Shown here piece after piece: positions 44,861-54,216 of a DNA stretch of 64,000 nucleotides. The translations under genes and the position numbers were made by a program. The stretch is from Acanthosepion esculentum (Eukaryota > Mollusca > Cephalopoda > Sepiida > Sepiidae): positions 9,912,698-9,976,697 of the forward strand of contig OZ038482.1 of the NCBI GenBank assembly GCA_964036315.1, read 5' to 3'. Below the pieces are notes generated by a model that was not told the DNA's origin, did no database searches, and saw only the letters and a program-made list of their open reading frames with translations. Each line of letters opens with the position of its first letter. Position 1 is the first letter of the stretch.

Positions 44861-46051
44861 GCTATGGTTGCAGTACACGTGATGCTCCTGCAACCATAAG
44901 AGGTTAAGAGATTCGTGATCTCGATGTGCAAATGAATGTTTAGTATCTACTTTTGTGAGAATTGTAATTATTGTAGGTATAAAATACAGGCATATGTACA
45001 AGTTGGTTGGTTAAAAAAAGTGTTAGTCATTGCAGTTGTGCATATGAATGTTCTGATTGTTTCAGGGCTGCTTATTGTCAAATGTGAGGGAAGGTGACAG
45101 ACTCAAATCATTTGTAATCACATGCCTGTGAGAAGAAATGGGTTAAGAACAGTAGCGTGCAGAACAGGGTGGCAGAGGGGGGTGGGGGTGACGGCCCCGT
45201 GCATCCATATAGGACGGGCATCCAATCAAAGAGTGAAATAAAAATTTAGTTTTTGTAATTTTAAATTGTCTCATTGTAGAAGGGCCCTAAGTGCCACAAG
45301 CTGGTGTGAATGCGGATTCGTGTTTTGGATTAGCGAGAACGGAATAGCACCCCACTTACTTGAGTCTTAGGAAAACTGTTGTTAACCATCTTAGCGTGCT
45401 GACCCCAAAAATGTCAGAGGCATGACTAACGTAGATTAACGACTAACTTATAAATTGCAATCTTATAACTTTTGGAAATCTCAGAAACTATGAGTTTTGA
45501 GTTGCCATTTCTTGTTTTCCAAACGTCTCTGCTGACTGTCACGGAGTGCACTTTTCTCTAAATCCCCAAGAACGAACTCATGACATGCAAATTAGTTCAA
45601 ATTTGAAATCTGAACATTTTAAAACAGAACATCTCTTATTGTAAGGCACGTGAATTTCATTCGCATTTTACATTAAAAAAAAAACAACATTTGCCTATAG
45701 ATATTTCGTCATTATGCGTGGGCGCGAATTGTTTGGGGGCGTGAAATAAGATTCTAGAAGACAAACAACAGTCTTTCTACTGGTTTTAAGAAAGAAAAAA
45801 AAAAGCTTGATAATTTACTTACTTAAATATTGTCGGAAAAAGCCAGAAAGGAAACGGATAGTTAAAAAATAATTCGTGCATGTTAAAAGTTGTTCTACAT
45901 GTATTTTATGTACCGAAATGAATAAGTACAATAATAAGTACAATAATGAGTACAATAATAAGTACTTACCATTCTTAATGTAACAAAAGAGGAAATGCAC
46001 TGCAATACAAAATTAAGCATTTTATCCTTTTTAATTTTTATTTTTCTATCA
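44861..46051. other. No supported gene
   Basis: AT-rich DNA; chance frames up to 61 codons. A short array acaataataagtacaataat at 45930-45965 is the only local repeat. Confidence 0.4.
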
Positions 46052-46172
46052 ATAAATAATAATAATAATAATTTTTTTTAATTGGTCAGTCGAAAATGTC
46101 ATGATGCCATTTCTGACCTTAGGTGTCTGGGCGGGACCCGGGATAAATGCGTATACACCAGAATTCAAAGGA

Positions 46173-46218
<46 letters not shown>

Positions 46219-46705
46219 CACAGAGACAGAACAATTAAAGCTAACAATCCTGACATCGTGATTAGAGACCTCAAAGACAAAATGCGCCTCATTATGGCAG
46301 TTCCTGCAGACTGTAATATATCTTTGAAGATCTTCAAAAGACTCAAAATGCAAGGACCTTGAAATCGAAATCTCAAAAATGTGGCACATCAGGACATTAA
46401 CAATTCCAGTTGTATTTGGAGCCCTCGGATTGATTGGAAAAGATTCCAATTGACTCATTGACGTGTTGGTTTCCTGGTAATCCATGCCTTAAAGAAATAC
46501 AAAGAATTGTACTCACAAGTATAGCCCCACACCTTATGAAGGGCTTTATCTATGTAAAATATGTGCGATATTTTTTCAAACCTGCTCAGTGTAAAATGTC
46601 ATGATGCCATTTCTGACCTTAGGTCTCTGGTTGGGACCCGGAAAGATATGAGTATAGACCAGAAACCAAAGGAAATAAAACAATAATAATAATAATAATA
46701 ATTAA
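46052..46705 (+). mobile_element. Tandem 3' ends of a LINE ending in (AAT)n
   Basis: The same 3' tail, tgtcatgatgccatttctga through gggacccgg and ccagaa-(c/a)aaaggaaat, occurs at 46098-46173 and 46596-46678. Each copy ends in an AAT run (46174-46216 and 46682-46702), and a third AAT run at 46052-46074 lies ahead of the first. Between the first and second tail sits a coding remnant (46217-46510). The picture is of 5'-truncated LINE copies stacked head to tail, each ending in AAT repeats. Confidence 0.7.
46214..46510 (+). pseudogene. LINE pol C-terminal fragment
   Basis: One frame reads HRDRTIKANNPDIVIRDLKD, then RLIMAVPADCNISLKIFKRL; after a frame change another reads KDLEIEISKMWHIRTLTIPV and VFGALGLIGKDSN. 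This is the C-terminal region seen after the RT domain in a class of invertebrate LINEs often annotated as R2-like; the clade is uncertain. It has stops and a frame shift, and the RT domain itself is absent. Confidence 0.6.
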
Positions 46706-47129
46706 TAAAATTATCTGAATAATTAAAATTATCCGAAAAATATGAACCCTGGTTGCAAATGTTATTTTCTACAGGGCATATCACCTTGCTAGCATATTTA
46801 AAAAAATTATTTTATGAAAACTTTTGATGCATATTTACTGAAAGTTTAGTGGCATTTCTACTCAGGAAATGTGAACACACTAGTCGCAGACGGTCCGAGC
46901 AGAAATAGTTCTTTTCATAAAACAAATATTGTCTTCTTTTTTTCTCAACAAAAAGAAAAAAAGAAAAGGCAACAGCAAATCTCATGGAAAACATTTTGTG
47001 TCATTTAATTTAAATGACTTGGGCAGTTGAAAGAGCATTGGTTAGAATATCTGAACTCTTCTCGGAAATAGAAATGTTTATAGCTAGGTTACCCTAAAAC
47101 AACTAGAAGTTCTGCCAGGATTTTCTTAC

Positions 47130-47770
47130 TGATTGATACAGTCTTAGCAACAGAGAATACGCATACAACACTGTAATGCTGACAGACACAAAAAGCTGCT
47201 TGATCTCCTAGACAAAAAGAAAGGAGGAAGAAAGTACTAATTATCAAGTGTAAGAAGACAGAATGACTGGTCGTGAGCAAAAGAGGCAGATCAAGATGTG
47301 AACTCAGAATTTGAGACGTCAATATAAAGCAAGTACATAAATTTAACTATTTGGGAAATGCTTTAACAAACTATGGAAATGTGACACCGAAATCCGAAGA
47401 CCATTAAATAGCGAAAGATGCCTTCCAAAAGTTAAACAAAGTATTAAGAGATGGGAAATTTTCGTTCTAAACAAAAAGGAAAGTGCTGAACTGCAATGTA
47501 ATAACAATTCTACTATATGGACAATTTCTTCACAGATGAAGAGGAGGCTTGCGACAAATGATATGCGGTTCTACAGAAGGATGTTGAAAATGCCATGGAC
47601 GGAACATGTGAGCAACAAGGAAGTATTAAGGAAAATAGAAGCGAAGAGGACGCTTACACGTGGTATCAGAAAGCGAATTGAAATGTCTCGGGTACCTAAT
47701 GAGGAAAGAGGGTACATAGGACATATTGAAGGTAAGGGGGACAAGTTTTTATCTTCTGTAAGTAGGTAAC
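47130..47770 (+). pseudogene. BovB-like RTE reverse transcriptase, 3' half
   Basis: Decayed frames in order: DTVLATEN-like text near 47135, RCELRI near 47295, NIKQVHKFNYLGNALTNYGN (about 47320-47380), DAFQKLNKVLRDGKFSF (about 47415-47465), VITILLYG (about 47500), and then an open frame from 47536 with MRFYRRMLKMPWTEHVSNKE, VLRKIEAKRTL, and GYIGHIEGKGDKF. The W/F-YRRMLK-PWT block is the typical C-terminal domain of BovB-like RTE elements. At least four stops interrupt it. It complements, but does not overlap, the fragment at 44560-44860. Confidence 0.75.
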
Positions 47771-48129
47771 TGAGGAGTTTTCTCTCAAACATATACATGT
47801 CAGCTGAAAATTCTCCCAATTAATCAAATTCAAATTTTCAGGTGTTCCACAAATGTAATTTTGAAGAGAAATTACTTGAAACTCTTTTTTTATGAATTCA
47901 CTTTGATTTGATTGGAGATTTATAAGGCTTCGAAGTGAATGCGAGTAGCTTAATGGTTATCGCCGCGGAAAATGTAAGTGGCAATTTGAGTTCAAATTCA
48001 AACCAAGTTTGTTTCCTTTTTTTTTGTAATTTTTGCCTTGCAAAAGGCATGAACCCATTTTCCCTCACTTCTTTTGCTTTGGGTGGTAACCAAAATAGAA
48101 AAAACTCTATCCGTCTATATTTCTGAGAT

Positions 48130-48300
48130 GAGGTATTGTAATTATTTACATTATTTACGTTGTTCGGACTGTTGCCTTCACGTTTATTGCGATATTCACG
48201 ACATTTTAGCCGTTGTACACGCCGGCCTTCTTCGGGTGATTTGAATTTCGAACTGAACCCTTCATTTCGTCCACCGGGGTAGATTATTCTAGTTCCACGT
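48130..48300 (-). ncRNA. Decayed hammerhead ribozyme in Penelope terminal repeat (copy a)
   Basis: On the minus strand, cacccgaagaaggccgg, a loop, then ggctaaaatgtcgtga at about 48239-48196. Compared with the good copies the invariant CUGAAGA is CCGAAGA and GAAAC is TAAAAT, so catalytic bases are lost. Cleavage is not expected. The surrounding terminal-repeat blocks (gaactagaataatctacccc, gaagggttcagttcgaaatt) confirm the family. Confidence 0.6.
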
Positions 48301-48719
48301 GCCATGCCTATTCCGGATGTCTCAGTTATCTCCCTTTGTTACGTTGCAGGGTAATACTGATTATTTCTTGTACATACGTCTCTTAATCGCCACATGACTT
48401 TTGCTCGATGTTGTAAGCAGTGGAAGATCCCTTTCTTTACACTGTATGGGTGCTGGGAGTGGAAGTTGAGATTTTCCTGGTGAGTGTTGGCTTGTGGTAT
48501 ACGGATATCTTGAACCCATGCTCTGTTCGAGATATTAGTATATCCAGGAATGCGAGTTTGTTGCCGTTTTCTACCTCCCTTGTGAACTGTATCGATGATC
48601 TTATTATACCCTACAACGTAACAACTACCCTGGGTACATGGCAGCAGCTCCGATAAACTGGGATAGAAGGGTACAAGAGGATGACAACACTCAGAAAACA
48701 GCTTCGATCTGCCTACCAT
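48300..48719 (-). pseudogene. Penelope-like reverse transcriptase C-terminal fragment
   Basis: Minus-strand frames: VENGNKLAFLDILISRTEHG followed by FKISVYHKPT in one frame (about 48600-48505), and NTHQENLNFHSQHPYSVKKG with IFHCLQHRAKVM in another (about 48500-48385). F-L-D-x-L-I/V and Y-K/R-K-P-T...Y/F-N-F-S-H-P...K are the hallmarks of the region just after the Penelope RT palm. At 48330 it is joined directly to the terminal-repeat blocks, so the C-terminal linker is missing on this strand. Confidence 0.72.
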
Positions 48720-49170
48720 ATGTGAAAGGAGTATCGGAGAAAATACAAAAGATCTGAAATTTATATAACATCAGGACGACCTTTAAAAGTGGTTCGATAC
48801 TTCGCAGACACTTTTTCCGAGTAAGACCCCCACCCCCGAGAAGAAGATGACTAAGGACTGTGTGTACCCCGTGCCGTGTAGCTGTGGTAGGAAATATAAC
48901 GGAAAAACAGGCTGCCCCCTTAAGGTAAAACTGCAAGAACATTGTAAAACCATAACACTAGGAGAAATAGAAAAATCAGGCATAGCTGACCACATATGGA
49001 GGAAAAGGAGAGATCACCGCCCCTCTGGGATGAGGTTGAAATAATAGACAGAGAAAATAAATGGAAAATATGAAAACTGAAGGAATCAGCACATATGCTA
49101 GGCCTTAAAAATCTCCTAAGCCGGCCACACATAGACATGGATACAATATGGGAAGCAACAATACGGGGAT
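48700..49170 (+). pseudogene. Penelope-like linker and GIY-YIG endonuclease
   Basis: First ICLPYVKGVSEKIQKI, then IRTTFKSGSILRRHFFRV (linker, with a stop and frame change near 48835), then the 65-codon frame from 48847 with DCVYPVPCSCGRKYNGKTGC, LKVKLQEHCK and KSGIADHIW, and after another frame change IIDRENKW, AHMLGLKNLLSRPHID. VYPVPC...KYNGKTG is the GIY-YIG motif pair in its Penelope form (the family usually has Y-I/K-G-Q/E-T-G), with the R/K...EH catalytic follow-up in KLQEH. In the live element this domain nicks DNA to prime reverse transcription. Several frame breaks make it inactive. Confidence 0.8.
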
Positions 49171-49261
49171 GCTAGAGAAAAGCAATGGCAATAAATTGTA
49201 ATATGCGCTCTGATAAAAACCGGTTGCTGAGACATTAAGTTTATAAGTCCCAAAAATTCAA

Positions 49262-49345
49262 ACATGGCCCAAGGGATAAAAGCGTTCGTTAGATCCAGTG
49301 ACTTGACACAAAGAGCTGTGAGTTTAATACCTGGCTACTGCAGTG
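49262..49345 (+). ncRNA. tRNA-like Pol III promoter sequence (copy 1)
   Basis: tggcccaagggataaaagcg at 49265 is A-box-like, and gtgagtttaatacctgg at about 49318 is B-box-like (consensus GGTTCRANNCC). It lines up base for base with most of 53189-53275, which has better boxes. It lies between the GIY-YIG remnant and a hammerhead. It is not a functional tRNA: no acceptor stem or anticodon arm could be drawn. Confidence 0.5.
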
Positions 49346-49468
49346 GTGAAAAAAAACTTGGAGAGTTGAGTTAAAGAGAGATCACTGAGACATCCAGAAG
49401 ATGGATGGAACGTGGAACTAAAACAATCTACTCCAGAGAACGAAATAAAGGGTTCAGTTCGAAATTCC

Positions 49469-49520
49469 AATCACCTGAAGAAGGCCGGAGCATACAACGG
49501 CGGAAACGTCGTGAATATCG
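49469..49520 (+). ncRNA. Hammerhead ribozyme, Penelope type (copy b)
   Basis: Core elements in order: stem I strand tcac (49471-49474), CUGAAGA (49475-49481), a stem II GGCC/GGCG closing a 12-base loop, GAAA (49503-49506), the palindromic ACGU stem III (49506-49509), cleavage base C at 49510 (site GUC), then gtga (49511-49514) pairing with tcac. Stem III has only two possible pairs within one strand, the form known to work as dimers in Penelope-like elements. One mismatch (G against G) sits at the base of stem II, so activity may be weak. Confidence 0.72.
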
Positions 49521-49599
49521 CAATAAAGATGAGGACGAGCTCGAACAATGTAAATAATATAAATAAGAAAAAAAACTCTGCATTGAAGCCCCTGTAAAT

Positions 49600-50454
49600 A
49601 ATAGGGTAGACAGGACTAGTTAGCCTTGGTAATGCTGTAGGAATTTTTCCCGGTTGTATGTGTGTGTCCGGCCCTGAGAGTGGAATGAACAAAACCCAAG
49701 GTCTGAAATAACTGTTCAACATCTTTTATTTCTGGTTGAAAGAGAGAACAAAATAGTAGTATTTTGCAAGAAAAGAGTTGGGTCTCCCAGTTGACAAAGT
49801 TCTTGAGTAGATGTTTTTGTGTAGAGAGATTTCTTCGGTGGTTCTCACGGGATGAACGAGAAATCTGAATGTGAAAATGCTAGGATTGGCACTAGTGAAA
49901 ATGCTAGGATTGGTACTAGTCTTCTGTAGCAAGGGTTGTGTATAGTTTTTCTTTTGGGTAGGTGTCTCGAAGGGAGATTTATCCTCCTGTTCCCACAAGG
50001 AACGATAAACCTGAAGTCAAGCTGCCTGGACAGGGCCACGTGTCTTTTGCAGAAAGGGCTGTGAGTAGCCCTTCGAGATGGGCTTGAAAAGAGTGGCCGT
50101 TGGAAATGAAAAGTGGAAAGAGTTGGCCTTGAAGGTAGAGGCAGCAGAAAAGAAAAAGGGGATAACAGATCGAATAGGGCTGTCAGCATTTTTATGGTTT
50201 CTGGGACTTCCGGTTGTACTCTGCTGATTACTTCCGTTGCTGGTACTGCTGAATCGAGCAAAGTAAAAACGGGCAGCAATGAATTCAGAACTAGTCTGAA
50301 GGGGAATGGGCTACGGTTTCAGTATATGTGATACATCAACGACCCTAAGGGACATGAATACTTTTCATTTTAGAGCAAGTAAACTACTGCCGGGGAATTG
50401 TTTTGATTTTCAATCAGATAAGAAACAACTAAAGATGATTCAATGATAAAACAT
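49600..50454. other. No supported gene
   Basis: Contains only chance frames; a duplicated phrase gaaaatgctaggattgg(c/t)actagt occurs at 49874-49896 and 49900-49921 (26 bp apart). No element recognised. Confidence 0.4.
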
Positions 50455-50945
50455 TTCTTTTGTATTACTTTTATATTTATTTGTATTCTTTTGTATTACT
50501 TTTGTATTCTGTAGTATTCTTTTTGTATTCTTCTTGTATTTGTTTTGTATTTTTTGTATACTTTTTGTATTTCTTTTGTATTCTTTTAGTATTTCTTTTG
50601 TATTTCTTTTGCATTCTCTTGTATTCTTTTTTACTTTCTTTTGTATTCATTTGTATCCTTTTTGTATTTCTGTTGTAATCTTTTCTATTTCTTTTGTATT
50701 CTTTTGTATTCTTTTGTATTAATTTCGTATTATTTTTGTATTTCTTTTTGTATTTTTTGTGTTCTTTTGTATTCTTTTGTATTTTTAAAAATTTCTTTTT
50801 GCATTCTTTTGTGTTCTTTTTTATTCTTTTTGCATTTATTTGGTATTCTTTTGTATTCTCTTGTATTTATTTTGTATTCTTTTTGTATTTCTTTTGTATT
50901 CTTTTCTATTTCTTTTGTATTTCTTTTGTATTCTTCATTGAAAAA
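50455..50945. repeat. T-rich degenerate minisatellite (ttcttttgtat)n
   Basis: About 490 bp built from ttcttttgtatt, tttttgtattt and similar 10-12-bp words, with almost no A or G runs on the plus strand. The long Phe/Tyr/Ile frames across it in all three plus frames are translated repeat and not membrane proteins. Confidence 0.93.
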
Positions 50946-50977
50946 CATTGATGATGAAATGAATCTATTGACAAAAC

Positions 50978-51016
50978 GTGTGTGTGTGTGTGTGTGTGTG
51001 CGTGAGAGAGAGAGAA
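50978..51016. repeat. (GT)n then (GA)n microsatellite
   Basis: About 12 GT units followed by cgtgagagagagag, next to the T-rich minisatellite. Confidence 0.93.
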
Positions 51017-52979
51017 AGTGTCTGTATGACTGTGTACGTATGAGTATGTGTACGAATGCGCGAGTGAGGATATGTTTATGTCGTTTTAAATTTGTTTAAC
51101 TGACGATTGATTGAGGCCTTTTGTAGATAATGGGTATTTATTCATTCATAAATGTAAACAGATTTTTGGCAGTCATAATTTAATCGGGGAAATATTTTTT
51201 TACACGTTCTCAATTAGTCTTTAGTTTGGGTAATTAATTGTCTTAACGTCGGACTTTAATTTTCTATTTGATGTCCCGGCTGAAGTCTAATACCAAGTCA
51301 ATTCGAGTCCAGAATGACCAAATATCTGGCCACAATGCTCTTTGCATGTTTGCATAATATGGGATTTAACACAAAAACATGTCGACCTTTATTCTTCTTT
51401 TCTGAAAACGCGCTGTCTAGCAGTTAATTCTTTAATGCAATTAACAGCAGAAAAATCAAAGTTTCTTTGCAAACTAAAATCAATAAAAGAATCTTTGATT
51501 GGCTTCTAGAATTCTGTTCCGTTCCGTTGCAATGCGTGGTTGCTGGTAGCGTTCACCAAATCCCAGACAACAACACAGACGACTAATCCTTTCACTAATA
51601 ATTACAGCGGATAGTTACTCAGATTGTTGCTGCTTTTTCAATGACATTTTTTTCCCCATTTGTGTTATTTGTAAGATTATGGAAGCCCATTAATGAAAAA
51701 AAGACTATTGAATTTAATAATAAATCAACCAACTTTCCAGATTCAAAATTTATGTCAGTTGAATTTGGAATATAATTGCTTATTTGTTGCCTTTGAAAAA
51801 TAATTGTGCTCAGAGTTACATGTTCTTTTTCTTTTGGCTTTCTATTTGTGATAGTACACCATTGTTAAAGTATAAGACTCGAGAAAGGGAGTTTTGCTGA
51901 CCGCATGTTTCTTTATAAGAAAAAAATTGATTTTCTATAAGGTTTTCTTTTCTTATTTCATCTACAAACTGAATTAATGAAAAAGAAAAAGAAAAAAATC
52001 GTTACTGGAAAGATTAACTGTTTTTTTTCTTTAATTCTCTCTGACATTGTAATTCCACAGATAAGTTTTTAATTTGCTTGACTGGAGCTATGTTAACAAT
52101 GTTTACTGTCATATTGTTTTTAAGTTTTAACCTGTCAATTGAAATATCCATCGTCTAACTTGTTATCAAGAAAATGTTCTCAAGTGACATTGTTTAAAAA
52201 TATAAAAAAACAGTCACGTTTTATTGCCATCAAACTTCCATGTTATGCTTATCTTGTTGCGGGTGCGGTGCATGCATTGAGAGATAAACACGTGCGTCTC
52301 CTGAAATGCCCACAATAAACATGGCAGACTCGGGATGTGAGTCGACCAAAAAAAGTAAAGAAACGACAAGAACCAATGTATACGATATATATTGTACAAA
52401 CAAATAATGTATTTAACAACAAAATGAGAAAGGCAATAACGTATGCAACAAATGAATGTGCAAACGTTTTGGTTCAAAGTATGTGAAGTGAGTGAATGTG
52501 CCTACGTACGTGTGTGTGTGTGTATATGTATTGTTCATGCATTTCCCAAAATGAGAACGCGTTCTTCCGCAAGAAATTTACATGTTGCCGTATAAGCGGA
52601 AATGTAAGAAGAGTGCGAATAATTATCGCGGAGTATTTATAGTGTCGGAAAGCGTCCGCTAGGAGCAGTTTCGAAAATTAGGAGGAGTTAACCGGATAGT
52701 ACATTAGCAAGAAAGGTGTACATTTTAATTAGTTATTTTTTTAAGCAAGGGTGTTAATTTACCAAAGATTTTATGATAAAACAGATTCACAAATATAATA
52801 CTTTTGCTGAAGATGAAATTAAAATAAAGCATGCATTAAAACAAAACATACAAGACGATTTTTTTTTCATTAATAAATTTAATTTATAAATTTTTAAATT
52901 AATATGCATAAAAATGAAAGCAATTAATTTCGGAATTTAAAAAAATCAGCTGATTGATAGTTAAAACCATAATTAAAAA
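51017..52979. other. No supported gene; AT-rich
   Basis: Chance frames only. A small (GT)n tract lies at 52511-52522. At 52590-52660 there is a TATA-like gagtatttatagtg, but no gene follows. Confidence 0.4.
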
Positions 52980-53061
52980 ATTGTCTATATTTTTGAGATG
53001 AGGTATTATGTACATTATTTAGATTATTCGGACTATTGTCCGCATCTTTGTCGCCATATTT

Positions 53062-53124
53062 ATTACAACGTTTCGGCCGTTGTACGCCCCGGCCGTTGTA
53101 CGCTCCGGCCTTCTTCAGGTGGTT
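53062..53124 (-). ncRNA. Hammerhead ribozyme with duplicated stem II (copy c)
   Basis: On the minus strand CUGAAGA is at 53118-53112 and GAAACGUU ends at about 53067. Between them the 16-base block ggccggagcgtacaac occurs twice (second as ggccggggcgtacaac), then ggcc. Stem II can thus pair GGCC with either of two partners and form a longer hairpin. Stem I is caccac-side against gtaata, only two or three pairs. Cleavage site would be GUU. Confidence 0.62.
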
Positions 53125-53188
53125 GGAATGTCGAACTAAACCCTTTATTTCGCTCACTGGGGTAGACTGTTCTACTTCCTCAAGGACA

Positions 53189-53275
53189 CAAGGCACAGTG
53201 GATAAAGGCGTTGGTTAGATCCTGTGACAGGACCCAAAGAATGTGAGTTCAATACCTGGTTAAGGCAGTGGAGAA
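53189..53275 (+). ncRNA. tRNA-like Pol III promoter sequence (copy 2)
   Basis: aggcacagtggataaaggcg at 53191 fits an A box (TGGCNNAGTGG-like), and gtgagttcaatacctggt from 53244 fits a B box (GGTTCRANNCC-like, with AGTTCAATACC). The boxes are about 55 bases apart. It is followed by cagtggagaactttcagagg and then a hammerhead unit, the head-body order of a tRNA-derived SINE. The bases between the boxes do not form a convincing anticodon arm. Confidence 0.6.
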
Positions 53276-53393
53276 CTTTCAGAGGGAAAAATTAACAGGA
53301 GATAACTGATAACTGACATCCATTAAACATGGCACGTGGAACTAGAACAGTCTACCCCAGTGAGCGAAATAAAGGGTTCAGTTCGACATTCCA

Positions 53394-53440
53394 ACCACCT
53401 GAAGAAGGCCGGAGCGTACAACGGCCGAAACGTTGTAATA
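53394..53440 (+). ncRNA. Hammerhead ribozyme, Penelope type (copy d)
   Basis: CUGAAGA at 53399-53405; stem II ggcc (53407-53410) with ggcc (53423-53426); GAAA at 53427-53430; palindromic ACGU at 53430-53433; cleavage base U at 53434 (site GUU); stem I cac before and gua after, giving two good pairs. All invariant core bases of the hammerhead are present. The very short stem III suggests action as a dimer. Confidence 0.74.
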
Positions 53441-53529
53441 AATATGGCGACAAAGATGAGGACAATAGTCCGAATAATGTAAATAATGTATATAATTAAA
53501 AAATAAAAGTTATTTCTTAAAATATTTAA

Positions 53530-53826
53530 ATGAATAAATGGTCTCATAAAAAAGTGAAAGGTGTTGGATTACTCAACTTATGTGCCAGAGAACTTCTGCT
53601 GATGACCGCTAGAGGGCGTTACCAAAAACAGTTTATAAGGAAAGGACGCAAAGTCTCAGACTATTTCTTCTCTTATAGACACCTTAGAGAAAGGAAGTGT
53701 CACGTTTATCCACTAGGGGACAATTTTGTCTCCAGTGAACCTCGTGTCGCATTGAACATAACACAAAAAGAATTACGCAGCATACAAATGGCCGAAGATT
53801 ACAAGACTACACACAGGCATATCTAA
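53530..53826 (+). CDS. Unrecognised 98-codon open frame
   Basis: Starts at the Met at 53530, ends at 53826. It is basic (many Lys and Arg), with no signal peptide, membrane segment or domain that I recognise. The motif-like phrase ctagagggcgttacc at 53609 looks repeat-derived. It directly follows the hammerhead unit, so it may simply be part of an element body. Treated as hypothetical; probably not a host gene. Confidence 0.2.
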   Translation: MNKWSHKKVKGVGLLNLCARELLLMTARGRYQKQFIRKGRKVSDYFFSYRHLRERKCHVYPLGDNFVSSEPRVALNITQKELRSIQMAEDYKTTHRHI

Positions 53827-54216
53827 TAATTCTAACTATCCAACAAAGAAAATTATTTACATTTGGACTATTGTCCTCATTTTTGCTGTTGTTAACAAAG
53901 AAAGAACCCTTCTCAAAATTGAAGTCTCTCATTATTTTTCATAAGGACATTACGAGGCTCACACCTTTTCACCTTTTTTGTTTTCTGTCTGTTTAGTTTG
54001 CTAAGGCAATAAAATATGTTGTTGTTAATTATACAGAATTCTTTGTCTATTCGTTTTTATTCTTTCTCGTTTGAAGAAACTCCAATGCGCCTGTAACAAA
54101 ATTTGGTTATCAATTGTAACAGAATTCGCTAGGACATTTCAAGATATTCAAAATAAGTAAATTCAACATATACACAGATTTTATATATGTATACGCATAT
54201 ATAGAATCACTATATA

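Larger units (their letters stand above)
48120..49600. mobile_element. Penelope-like element in head-to-head halves
   Basis: Layout along the plus strand: hammerhead-like sequence (minus), RT remnant (minus, 48719-48300), GIY-YIG part (plus, 48700-49170), tRNA-like sequence (plus, 49262-49345), hammerhead-like sequence (plus, 49471-49515). The Penelope protein is RT followed by GIY-YIG endonuclease; here the two halves point away from one another with the junction near 48.7 kb. The flanks of both hammerheads share ggaact(a)gaa-aatctac, gaaat(a/g)aagggttcagtt and cctgaagaaggccgg, so they are the same terminal repeat in opposite orientation. Confidence 0.75.
52980..53510. mobile_element. Inverted pair of Penelope terminal-repeat/hammerhead units around a tRNA-like sequence
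   Basis: A minus-strand unit (about 53170-52980) and a plus-strand unit (about 53325-53510) share, in opposite orientation, agaacagtctaccccagtga, gaaataaagggtt(c/t)agttc and cctgaagaaggccggagcgt. Between them lies a plus-strand tRNA-like sequence (53189-53275). No RT or GIY-YIG coding remains, so this is a nonautonomous derivative. Confidence 0.7.

Noticed and set aside
46147..46362. Poly-Ile leader fused to the LINE fragment as a real N-terminus
   Set aside because: The Ile run is translated AAT microsatellite.
49262..49345. Functional tRNA gene
   Set aside because: A- and B-box-like words are present, but no acceptor stem, anticodon arm or CCA-proximal pairing could be drawn.
50460..51099. 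Phe/Tyr-rich frames of 62-152 codons as membrane proteins
   Set aside because: They exist in all three frames because the DNA is a T-rich minisatellite.
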